From Plasmopara viticola (Eukaryota; Oomycota; Peronosporomycetes; Peronosporales; Peronosporaceae): a stretch of DNA of 64,000 bases. Position numbers and translations under genes: made by a program. This document shows, piece after piece, positions 10,423-18,556 of the stretch (positions within the stretch are counted from its first letter, which is position 1; each line of letters opens with the position of its first letter). Where the stretch lies: contig MBPM02000016.1 of assembly GCA_001695595.3 (NCBI GenBank), positions 868,001 through 932,000 on the forward strand, written 5' to 3'. The notes under the pieces were generated by a model. It was not told the DNA's origin, made no database searches, and worked only from the letters and a program-made list of their open reading frames with translations.

Positions 10423-13267
10423 ATGACTACCAAGCGCACCGAAGTCCTCCTAGGAGATGGTAACTACTACCATTGGGTGTTCAACATGAGAATGGCCCTC
10501 GCAAGAAAAGGGCTTCTGGGACACATTATGGGCGCGAAGGGCGAGAGCGAAATAACGGAGACGTGGCAAGGCATTGGGTATAATTGCCCAGGGCGTCGAG
10601 ATACAACACCAGACCAAGATACGGTCTGCTTCTCGTGCCTTGGAGGCATGGGGAGCGCTTCGCAAATTTCACCATCGTTCCACTCTACACAACCGTGTCA
10701 CGATGACACGGCGCCTTCATGAGTTTAAGATGGAGAGTGGCACTCGCATGGTGGAACATATGGACGCGTTCGATGAGCTGGTCGTGGGACTCCAGATGAC
10801 GGGAGAGCCGGTGGATAAATCAAGACAGCTAGTGGTGCTTCTGAGCAGCTTGCCGGCGGAATATGAAATAATACCTTCTATCGTGGAGAACGCCAAGGAC
10901 ATCACTCTGATCGAAGTCAAGGAGAAGCTGTTGAAGGAGTCAGACAGACTACAGAAGAAGGAAGCAAGTGAGAAAGCGTTTCGAGCCACAGACAATGACG
11001 AACGGATCAAGGACAGACGAGGAAGTGGCCGCAAGATTTACGCGCCGCGCAAGGGCGGCGGTTTTCGGGGAAAATGCTTCAATTGTGACCAGACTGGTCA
11101 TTCGAAACGGGACTGCCCAGCTGCTGAGAACCGTTCCAGAAACCGCTATAGCGGTAATGATGCAGTGTTTGCTGTGGGGGATGAGCAATCAGTAAGCTGG
11201 CTGATCGACAGTGGTGCGACGTCACACATGACCCCTCACCGAAGTGACTTGATCGACTTCAAGCAACTTAAAGACGACATCAAGGTAACAATTGCAGATG
11301 GCAGAAAGTTACGCGTCGAAGGAGCTGAAACGGTGAAGCTTATCGGCTTAGATGGAAGACGCATATCGATGATGGAAGTGCTGCTTGTCCTTGGACTTGA
11401 CAGACGTCTACTGTCGGTGGGAAAGCTTGCCGAACGTGGACTAAGTGTGGAGTTTCAGCGTGCTTCGTGCATCATTTGGGACAAGAACGAAGCTTTGACA
11501 ACTGGGATAAGAAATGGGAAAGCTTACACACTGGATTGTCAGCAAGAGGAGGCACGATTGGTGCAATACTGGGGAGTTGATAGTCAGTGGGGGTTATGGA
11601 ACGCTCGTATGGGACATCCAAGTGAGGACGTTTCAGTGAAGACTATGCGATCCACAGAAGGTATTTCTGCGCTAAAACAAGGTATCAAGACCCTGTGTGG
11701 TGGATGCATGAAGGGCAAGCAGACGATCGAAGCCTTTCCAGGACGCTCCATGACAAAGACATCACGTGTGGAAATAGTTCACACAGACGTGATGGGACCC
11801 ATGAAGACACTTTCAAAAGGAGGTGCTAAATAAATTTTGACTTTTGTGGGTGATTATTCACGATATGTGGTGGCTTACTTTCTGGCAAAGAAGAGTGAAG
11901 TTGCCGACAAGATCAAGATGTTCAAAGCACTGCATGAGAATCAGTGGGGAACCCGTATCAAGTGCCTGCGTTCGGACAACGGAACGGAGTTTGTCAACAA
12001 GACAGTTACGGATTTATGTCAGCGGAACGGTATCATACATCAGCGTACAGTTCCATACAGTCCCCAACAAAATGGAATTGCAGAACGAATGAACCGTACG
12101 ATAATGGAAAAGGCGCGGAGAATGCTACACTACAAGTGTGTTCCGACATGTCGGTGGGCAGAGGCAGTAAGCACTGCGGTGTACCTGATCAACCGCTCTC
12201 CTAATACAATGCACCCAAATAACACCCCATATGAACTGGGATTTAAGATGAAGCCTCGTATGGATCATCTTAGGGTGTTTGGGTGTCATGGATATGCTCA
12301 CGTTGATCAAGTGAAGAGGACAAAGCTCGTAGCCAAAAGCGTCAAATGCATGTTTCGTGGGTTTGCCGAAGACACCAAGGGATATCGAGTTTACGATTTA
12401 GAGAAAGATAAAATATCAGTATCACGGTCAGTGAAGCTGGACGAGCGCGAAGTGGGCCGCATTTATGAGACACACCCGCCCAAACAAATAAAAGTGATAC
12501 ACGTACCAAAGGCAACGAGGAAAGTGCTGTGTCCGGGCCGACGGAACACCAACAAGATCAAGATGAACTTATGGAGTGTGAAGGAGAAGATGAAATTCCA
12601 GATGCTCCAATGAATGAGGAGGAGTCCGACACAAATGCGTCAAGGGTCGAGATGCTTCGATTACCGACCTCAGTACACTCTGAACTGACAGAGTACAGAA
12701 CTTCTACACTGGATGCACAGAAAGATCGATTGGTATTTCGACCGCAAGTGGAACGTTCAAGGCGTACATATGAACCAATGTTGTTGCTGGAAAACGGATC
12801 AGATGCCGATTAAAGTCTGGGATGAAGCGAAGGGCCACCATCTCCAAAGCGTGCAAGGATTGATGAAGGCGGCCTTATAGCTGAAGCTTTTCTCGCTTAC
12901 GCTGTGAGTGTTGGTGAAGAATCAGACTTGCCTACCACGTATGTGCAGGCAATGTCTAGTGACGAGGCAGAACAGTGGCGACAAGCGATGGACGCCGAAA
13001 TACAGTCGCATCACAAAAACAAAACATTGACACTCGTTCCACGAGAATCAATTCGACGTACGATTGGATGCCGCTGGGTTTTTGCTAAGAAGCGTGACCA
13101 GAATGGATGTGTTGTGCGCTACAAAGCACGATTGGTGGCTAAAGGTGTCAAGCAGAAATACGGCGTGAATTTCTTCGAGACTTACTCTCCAGTGGCCAAC
13201 ATGAACTCCATTCGAGTTGTACTCGCAGTGTGTGCGGTATCAGGCTCCAAAGTGGAACAGCTGGACG
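10423..13267 (+). pseudogene. Copia C1 gag-pol polyprotein, broken and truncated
   Basis: The reading starts at ATG 10423 with a copia Gag domain (GDGNYYHWVFNMRMAL). A 14-bp deletion near 10567, relative to C3, moves the frame to the one open to 11833. That frame holds the zinc knuckle CFNCDQTGHSKRDC (about 11074-11115) and the aspartic protease motif LIDSGATSHMT (about 11200). The integrase zinc region has WNARMGHPS, where the usual first His is Asn, and CGGC. TAA at 11831-11833 then splits the integrase. The catalytic core continues with HTDVMG before the stop and SDNGTEF and QQNGIAERMN after it, so D, D and E are kept. The RT opens with CRWVFAKK and KARLVAKG and is lost at 13267. The breaks mean C1 cannot make an intact polyprotein. 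Confidence 0.92.
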
Positions 13268-13822
13268 GTGAAGCCATTTTGAAAATACCCACGCTATCAA
13301 CAGCTGTCATGAATGACGAAGTAACCAAGTTATCAAGCGATTGCACTGCTCCGCTTGACCCTTGATTTTCAACCAATCCAAAGTTGAAAGCTGGCCTATG
13401 CTTGACATACGTGTTGTAATCCGTTTCAGTCAGAGCCCTAGATGTTGCATTTTGATTTGCATATACCTGATTCGTTTGGTCTGTAGTTATGTCGATAACA
13501 ACTTGAATACTATCAATGAATTGCCATGCGCCGGCCTTAAATACCAATTGATCGATTGAACAGGTTGCAGTTGAAGTGATCGAACCGGACCCGCCATTTA
13601 AAGTTTGAAGCTTGATTTGAAGCTCAATGACATCTTCTTCTATTTTACAAAAGCGTCTTGCAAAGAAATGATTAAAGAAATTAATCAGATTTGCTTATCA
13701 TACTGACCAGTGTTGCCGGTTGGATCTCGAAACCGAGTCCATCTCTCATCACGGAAGAGCGTCTCAGCTGGAGCTGGTTTTACGGAGTATTCGAAAGCAG
13801 ATATATCGTAAGCAGAAGACAT
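13268..13822 (-). pseudogene. A1 protein, copy 1, truncated by the copia junction
   Basis: The reading starts at ATG 13822 (MSSAYDISAFEYS) and passes through a frame break near 13680 into the segment carrying FKAGAWQFIDSIQ. Full-length copies elsewhere run about 765 bp (about 255 residues) and end in a hydrophobic C-terminus. Here the last roughly 75 codons are missing because the copy is joined to copia C1 at about 13268. The sequence is rich in Thr, Ser, Gln and Val in a pattern suggesting beta structure, but I do not recognise the family. The start codon lies about 58 bp from the divergent A2 gene, as in every other copy. Confidence 0.6.
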
Positions 13823-13880
13823 AATTTGTGCGATTATATAAATGTTGATTATATTATACCTGCCGAAAATATGTAGCACC
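13823..13880. promoter_or_regulatory. Probable shared A1/A2 divergent promoter
   Basis: The 58 bp between the A1 and A2 start codons contain TATA-like runs (TTATATAAATG, ATTATATTA). Equivalent intervals lie near 25950-26000, 34140-34196, 44145-44202, 52564-52621 and 61022-61079. The close divergent starts make a shared promoter the simplest reading; there is no direct evidence of transcription. Confidence 0.4.
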
Positions 13881-14066
13881 ATGAGCGAAACAAGAATCAT
13901 TGGTTTGTCGAATACGACGGATGATCAACTCATGAGATTTGCCAATTCTCTTGGTGTCAATAACATCAAATTGATTTCAAAACAACAGCAAACACTATTG
14001 CATAAGCAATATGAACAATTCCATGATCGGCGGTCAACACTGGGTGGCAGTCTCACACAGAGGTAA
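13881..14066 (+). CDS. A2, 61-residue conserved small protein, copy 1
   Basis: This ORF starts with MSETRIIGLSNTTDDQL and is open for 61 codons. It recurs at the same distance from A1 in six copies with only a few changes. The product is small, polar and probably helical, with Gln/Lys-rich middle residues (SKQQQTLLHKQYEQF). I see no known domain. Downstream (14067-14264), fragments of continued coding appear in other frames, so the original protein may have been longer and this stop may be secondary. Confidence 0.55.
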   Translation: MSETRIIGLSNTTDDQLMRFANSLGVNNIKLISKQQQTLLHKQYEQFHDRRSTLGGSLTQR

Positions 14067-14324
14067 GGCTCACTTCGATCCTCTAGGTTTACGGAGACCT
14101 CGTGTGATTCCAAATGATTGTTTCTTCCGTGAAATCGGTATTCAAATTTCACGGTTTTGACTCTGTGGATAGTATAATGTTCTGTGGCTCGATTTTGCAA
14201 CATAATCAATTGAATTAGTTCTTCAAGCATTTCAACGATCAACTTTCTTGATATACACAAAGAAATGGATGTTGAATATATTGATACGCACGAGCCAGAG
14301 CCAATCCGCATTGATGGGTACTAG
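14067..14324 (+). pseudogene. Degenerate continuation of A2 (A3 region)
   Basis: After the A2 stop, coding-like sequence continues in shifting frames and ends with a short frame at 14265-14324 encoding MDVEYIDTHEPEPIRIDGY. That acidic ending is kept at the same place in most copies (with small changes near 26401, 53006 and 61470). I infer that A2 once read through to here with two or more frame breaks since. An ORF on the opposite strand (13925-14311) is probably its shadow. Confidence 0.35.
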
Positions 14325-14765
14325 TACTTGTTATCAGCTCCTTAACCGAAGGCAGAAGTCAAAGCTACGTCACAGCTTACCCGGATGATTATAATCGCAC
14401 CACTTTGAACAGCTCTCCAGCCAAGGTATAGTTGGAAATAGTACCTTGTATTGGGCAGTTGCGTGCTAAGTATTAGAAGGATCATAGTTTGTCTATGATG
14501 TCACACTCTGGAGCGCTCCCGTGGAAATAACATTATTGGACTATCGTTCGAGTGTATCTGTCGATCTCGATTTAAAGTACTTATCAGCGTAGTTCAATTT
14601 GGTGTCTATTTATCCTTTCAATCATTGCAAAAGGATCTCTGAGTCATTTGAGTCTTCACTTTTTACCAATATCCAAGATCATATACTTATGAAGGTCAAG
14701 TATGATGGAGACATAAATGTCATGATATTGACTAAAAAGAAGTGGGAGGAACTTTTAAAAAGTGG

Positions 14766-14845
14766 TGACTCGGTGACTCATGCTGATCTTATGTCTAGAG
14801 TTTCTGTAGTCGGCTAAAAAATGGTGACTCATGGTGACTTATTCA
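14766..14845. promoter_or_regulatory. Cluster of TGACTC(A) motifs
   Basis: Three TGACTC hexamers (two are TGACTCA) plus a decayed fourth (GTGACTTA) lie within 80 bp. TGACTCA is the known core site for Gcn4/AP-1 type bZIP factors. Copia-bearing units have four copies (for example 26886-26965, 45086-45165 and 53500-53580). The motif is within 0.8 kb of the A2 and D/M genes. A regulatory role is inference. Confidence 0.35.
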
Positions 14846-14928
14846 AGATTTCGTGCCTTCAGTATATCGTGGCCATTCTTTGTGAACACCGATTTTATTT
14901 TATGCAGGTTCCGCCTGAAAATGGGTGG

Positions 14929-15028
14929 TTCGTTCTCCAAGGTGTATTAAATGCAATTGATCACTAAAGCTGAGTAGCCTCTTGTTGGGCATATCAAGTT
15001 TCAGAGGAACACCACGAGAAAGGCACCT
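14929..15028. repeat. Recurrent box downstream of M
   Basis: About 100 bp running from TTCGTTCTCCAAGGTGTATT to TCAGAGGAACACCAC. Versions recur near 21280-21385, 29710-29810, 36095-36190, 38530-38635, 47920-48005, 56335-56420 and 62130-62215, and a shortened form lies at the D3, D8 and D10 ends (about 24000, 50610 and 59030). It lies downstream of M in both of its contexts and may be a 3' end or recombination site of the cassette. Confidence 0.5.
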
Positions 15029-15165
15029 CCCGAGTTGGTGGTGGTGAGAATGATTTCGATGTTATCATCGCTTTATAAAAGAGTATCAAATTTGATGAGA
15101 TTTATAGAATGTGGGGTGAGACAGGTCAATGCTATTCTTTTTCTGATGATGCCATCTAGCTAGTT

Positions 15166-16041
15166 TCAGGCTGTATCCACGAGTCTGAAAATCGACCAAA
15201 CGTCAATGAAAATGTCTGGAAAGCCTCCTCGTGGTGCAACAACAAACTGATTGGTTCGGGGCATAAGTGCGGCATCAAACACATCAGCTGCAGGAATTTG
15301 CACGAACGCATAATTTCTAGCGCTCCAAGGAGTTTGCAGTGGGACGGGCATTGGCACGAGAGGCAATTCTCGACGCTGACGGAAGAAATTGAGTTCATTC
15401 AATGTTTGAGTATTAAGCGGAGTACTTCCAAAACTCACTTGATCCGCAACCACCACTCGGTTCCTTGCCCGTCGATAAAGAACGGCAACGCAGGAAAATG
15501 TTCCATTCACACGGCGGCCAAAAAACTTGAGAAGAAGCACAGCGTCCAGCTGTGGAATGAGCTTAAAGTATTGTTGGCAAAACGTTTGGACCCTTGGAAT
15601 GCTTCGGTTCGAAAATTCCACCTCGACAATCAGCCGTGGAGCAACAGGATCGTCGCCAGCTGAGGAGAATTGTGGTCCAAGAGCTGTATCGGGGCGTCGA
15701 ATGACACGTCTCCCTGTCGTAAGAAATCGCATATCCATGTCTCCGCCACCTGCAGCCAAAATACAGCCAGTATTGACGGCGTAGTTTCCTTTTTGTCGAC
15801 AAATTTCGGCCACAGCGCATTCATGGGCACGCCCCCGCACTTTCGTGATCACCAAATCTGCTAGTCTTTCATTTCCGAGATATCGAGCTTCAATAAATAC
15901 CGAGTGAAAACGGTTGATGGAACTCTTGAGCCATTTTTTGACTGAAACACGAGTTGCCACGACAACTTCCACGTCTTCTTCACCATCTCTGATCCTCCTC
16001 TTGAATTCTGCAATCGCTTTTTCCAATTGTGGTGCGGTCAA
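15166..16041 (-). CDS. D1, PD-(D/E)XK nuclease-like protein, least damaged copy
   Basis: This is the only D copy open throughout: 291 codons from 16041 (a TTG) to TGA at 15168. The sequence has RRPDTALG, then about 20 residues on RLIVEVEFSN, matching the P-D...E-x-E core of PD-(D/E)XK nucleases of the Uma2/restriction-endonuclease-like type. A conserved KFFGRRVNGTF and a hydrophobic C-terminus (GFPDIFIDVWSIFRLVD) follow. The family normally cleaves or binds DNA; here the role is inferred only. Other copies have an in-frame ATG 20 codons upstream (MVAIQRGYQSMIG), but a one-base deletion in D1 just before 16041 separates that N-terminus, so D1 may lack a usable start. The degenerate M gene starts just beyond its stop on the same strand. 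Confidence 0.62.
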   Translation of the reverse strand: MTAPQLEKAIAEFKRRIRDGEEDVEVVVATRVSVKKWLKSSINRFHSVFIEARYLGNERLADLVITKVRGRAHECAVAEICRQKGNYAVNTGCILAAGGGDMDMRFLTTGRRVIRRPDTALGPQFSSAGDDPVAPRLIVEVEFSNRSIPRVQTFCQQYFKLIPQLDAVLLLKFFGRRVNGTFSCVAVLYRRARNRVVVADQVSFGSTPLNTQTLNELNFFRQRRELPLVPMPVPLQTPWSARNYAFVQIPAADVFDAALMPRTNQFVVAPRGGFPDIFIDVWSIFRLVDTA

Positions 16042-16955
16042 TTTCCTATCATCGACTGGTAGCCTCGCTGGATTGCAACCATTAGTGCGGCGTCAAACGA
16101 GAACACTGCCTTCGATGCTCATTGCCCCGTCGCCGTTTTCTTTTCCACTACTGGGGGGTGGGTTAAGTGATGAATGACCAAACAATCAAGTCAAGAGTGA
16201 ATCCTTTGCCCCTTCTATCCTAAAAAAGGGCTTGAGGGAACCTCTAAATACACTTCCTGGCCGCGATGATGTATATAGTTGTTTTATGCAAAAGAAAAGC
16301 GGTCGTTGTGGCATAAATCGTTCCGTTCGCTAGCGCACGCACAAGAAATGAAGAATATCGGAAGTGGCAGTAGGGACAGTTGAGATCCATTTTAATGATT
16401 ATGACATACATTACGAAGACTAGAAATGGCTTACTCAAGCAGATTGCTATCGTCTTCAGCGATTTGTGGATGCCTATTTCCATCGCGACATTGACGTTTG
16501 CAGTTCCTTTGTCAGCTGGTTGATAGCGAGGGCACGTCTGACATTCAAATCGTGCCACCCCCTCCTTTACACATTTTTTGTCACTGAACTTTCAATATGA
16601 AGAAGAGCGATAGTTAAGATGACCACGCTGGTGGAATCGTAAGTGTATGACACGACTGAGAGCCACCGCACAGCTGCTGGTCTGGACAAGTCAGAAAACA
16701 CATGCCTTGGTGATAGTCCACGTGCGATAACTACAATGCGATAAACATGCCTTCTACACATTCCACATATTTCTCGCCGCGAGGCTCCCTCCCACCGGTT
16801 AGCAAAGAAAAATTCGCAATTGCAACTGCAACGCTGGCACGATTCTTTACTCGCACATCAACAAGCATGTGACACGCAATTTTGTAAAAAAACTCTCGTC
16901 GCTCACGTTGAAGTAATTCTTCAAGACCACGTTGATCTCAACAAAACTTTGTTCT
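16042..16955. repeat. Cassette region between D1 and the CRN-like domain
   Basis: The first 100 bp are the lost N-terminus of D1. Several short frames follow on both strands (16244-16558 and 16567-16761 on -). On the plus strand at about 16385-16500, a VEIHFNDYDIHYED reading is cut by a stop and continues as ADCYRLQRFVDAYFHRD; its intact relatives are at 63572-63787 and 36946-37161. No full gene is supported. Confidence 0.45.
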
Positions 16956-17210
16956 TCAAATCTTGTTTTCGGTGTCCTCTAGTATCGCCGCCCTTTGAAG
17001 CTTAACGAAATTGTCGTTCCCGTCCTGCATCCAGCCGCCAATCCATTCGCCGCTCGACTGGGCGAGATAGACAGTCAGCTTGTCCGCCGAAAACCCATAC
17101 TGCGCTTCCTTCGTGATCAAATTATTTTTCGAGATTCCTTTCGTTTGCTGACTGCCAATCTCAACGGTGATGACGTGTTCCTCACCGACAACTGCGCAGA
17201 ATAGCACCAT
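16956..17210 (-). CDS. Crinkler (CRN)-like N-terminal domain, partial
   Basis: The 84-codon frame from ATG 17210 resembles the N-terminal translocation domain of oomycete CRN effectors. It has MVLFCAVVGEE followed by a hydrophobic ITVEI strand. ADKLTVYLAQ then falls where CRNs carry the LFLAK/LYLAK motif, and a tryptophan-rich GEWIGGW lies after it. CRNs are modular host-targeted proteins whose C-terminal domain varies. The frame ends before any DWL or HVLVxxP segment, so this is a domain fragment or a decayed gene. D1 lies about 0.9 kb further in the same direction; an ancestral CRN with a nuclease C-terminus is possible but not shown. Confidence 0.65.
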   Translation of the reverse strand: MVLFCAVVGEEHVITVEIGSQQTKGISKNNLITKEAQYGFSADKLTVYLAQSSGEWIGGWMQDGNDNFVKLQRAAILEDTENKI

Positions 17211-18168
17211 TATGATACTTCACGATCGAAAGCCCGGCATACAATTCTTTGCAACTGTGCACAGTAACACAAATACCCTTTCAAAACCGATGATGTCTTT
17301 GACTTATTCCTACCATTAATCCGAGAGTTCTAATATCGAGACGAGTGGTGTCCCTCTAAAACTTGATGTGCTTATACTCTGCTTTATCCATCAGATGCGT
17401 GGTGACCCAGCAACGGAACATCACGTATAAGAGCAAACCACATGAGACACACCTCAGATAAACAATCGACACATTTTAAACGTCATATCAGTATAAACCG
17501 AACAAAATTTAAATATTAGTATGACATCCGCGAAGTGCTTTACTGATTCCGATAACTGATAACGATCAACCAATAACTTAACAACCAATTCACTAATGAG
17601 AAACATCAATCTCAATCTACGACAAAAATTAAGCGAATGCCGCAAATAATACTTTGTTAATTTAGAGTATTAATAGACATTCAAATCGTTATGATCTTCG
17701 CGAAAAGCATTAGACCTGGAAGGACCTAGATACAAAATATTTATCGACTAAACAGGCTAAAGGTCTTCTCGTAAAAAAACTGTATTCTTTGTCTCAATGA
17801 CCTTAAATTTTTTTTTACAGAAATGTCATTGTACATGCCCAGAATAGAATCCATCGAGACGATATTTAAAGCTTTAAAAAGCCACAAGCTAAAGAGTCGA
17901 TAGACTTCGTTGACAAAGCAGAAAGAATACAATGGAAAGAACAAAGACAAGATGGTCCGAATAAAGAATGGATCGTGATTATCAATCCATTTCTCGTAAA
18001 AAACATCGATCTTGAGGTCTGAGTAAAAAGGTCGATTCCGGTCTCTGTTGCTATGGGAAACGCAGCATATGAATAAAGGGACATAAGTCTTAAGAGCTGA
18101 AATGCGGATACACCAACTATTTGAAAGCGGGTTTCAACTGCGACTTGATGACAACCTTCTACGGCAAC
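17211..18168. repeat. Cassette spacer downstream of M
   Basis: AT-rich sequence that recurs inverted at 41750-42556 and, in a diverged form, after each MAGG-type M copy. Overlapping minus-strand frames (17866-18084 and 17741-17950, the second with LSLFFPLYSFCFVNEVYRLF-like hydrophobic residues in relatives) show some conservation with 41829-42152, but frames disagree between copies. A box-like CTCTAAAACTTGATGTG sequence is at about 17353-17370. Confidence 0.45.
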
Positions 18169-18462
18169 TCAAACAAGAACCTCCAACCCATGACCAAAGC
18201 TTGGGTTAGACAAATAAGTTGGAACAAGAAGACGCGAGATAAATTGCGATAAAAGGATGCCAATTTTAGCGGATGGAGCACCATTGATGTCGGCAGAAAT
18301 TGTAAGCGTGACCGCAGATGGAGAAAGCGCAAGGCCACCAGCCGAAGCCGTAGTGTTTACACCGCTGCTTATCATCGCATTTAAAAGAGCATCAAATTTG
18401 ATGAGATCAATAGAATGTGAGGTGAGACAGGTCAATGCTAGTCTTTTCTCTGATGATGCCAT
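18169..18462 (-). CDS. M protein, intact copy (97 residues)
   Basis: The frame starts MASSEKRLALTCLTSHSIDL and runs 97 codons. The middle is Ala/Ser/Gly-rich and hydrophobic (SAGGLALSPSAVTLTISADI) and the end is PSFGHGLEVLV. After the stop the same frame stays similar to coding for another 35 codons, so the original was perhaps 135 residues. Its ATG lies directly beyond a remnant of a D gene 3' end (18463-18540), as after D6 where the spacing is 4 nt. A second intact copy is at 41453-41746. I do not recognise the family; the composition would fit a membrane-active or structural protein. Confidence 0.6.
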   Translation of the reverse strand: MASSEKRLALTCLTSHSIDLIKFDALLNAMISSGVNTTASAGGLALSPSAVTLTISADINGAPSAKIGILLSQFISRLLVPTYLSNPSFGHGLEVLV

Positions 18463-18556
18463 CTAGCTAGTTTCAGGCTGTATCCACGAGTGTGAAAATG
18501 GACCAAACGTCAACGAATATGTCTGGAAAGCCTGACTCATTCGATTTTAATGCCAT
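18463..18556 (-). pseudogene. 3' end remnant of a D gene
   Basis: About 80 bp match the last 25 codons of D (FPDIFVDVWSIF-like ending, then the stop before M). The sequence then switches abruptly at about 18534 to GACTCATTCGAT, the normal left flank of the copia insertion. This records a recombination between the D-M part of a unit and the copia-insertion site. Confidence 0.65.

Larger units (their letters stand above)
10229..13267 (+). mobile_element. Ty1/copia retrotransposon C1, 3'-truncated
   Basis: The element begins with a TG...CA LTR (10229-10374), followed by gag, protease, integrase and the start of the reverse transcriptase in Ty1/copia order. It stops abruptly at about 13267 inside the RT, just after the residues QLDG, where sequence switches to the A1 gene of the neighbouring array. 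The rest of RT, RNase H and the 3' LTR are missing. It is the only copy in the window with the protease-integrase section, so it is closest to the parent of the deleted copies C2-C6. Confidence 0.93.
14325..15165. repeat. Cassette spacer with TGACTC cluster, box and relic of M
   Basis: No intact gene. TGACTC motifs sit at 14766, 14774 and 14825. The copia-free insertion site lies near 14840-14860: the units with copia carry an element at this point. The recurrent box follows at 14929-15028. A degenerate M reading runs on the minus strand from ATG 15155-15157 for about 30 codons before frame breaks. Confidence 0.6.
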
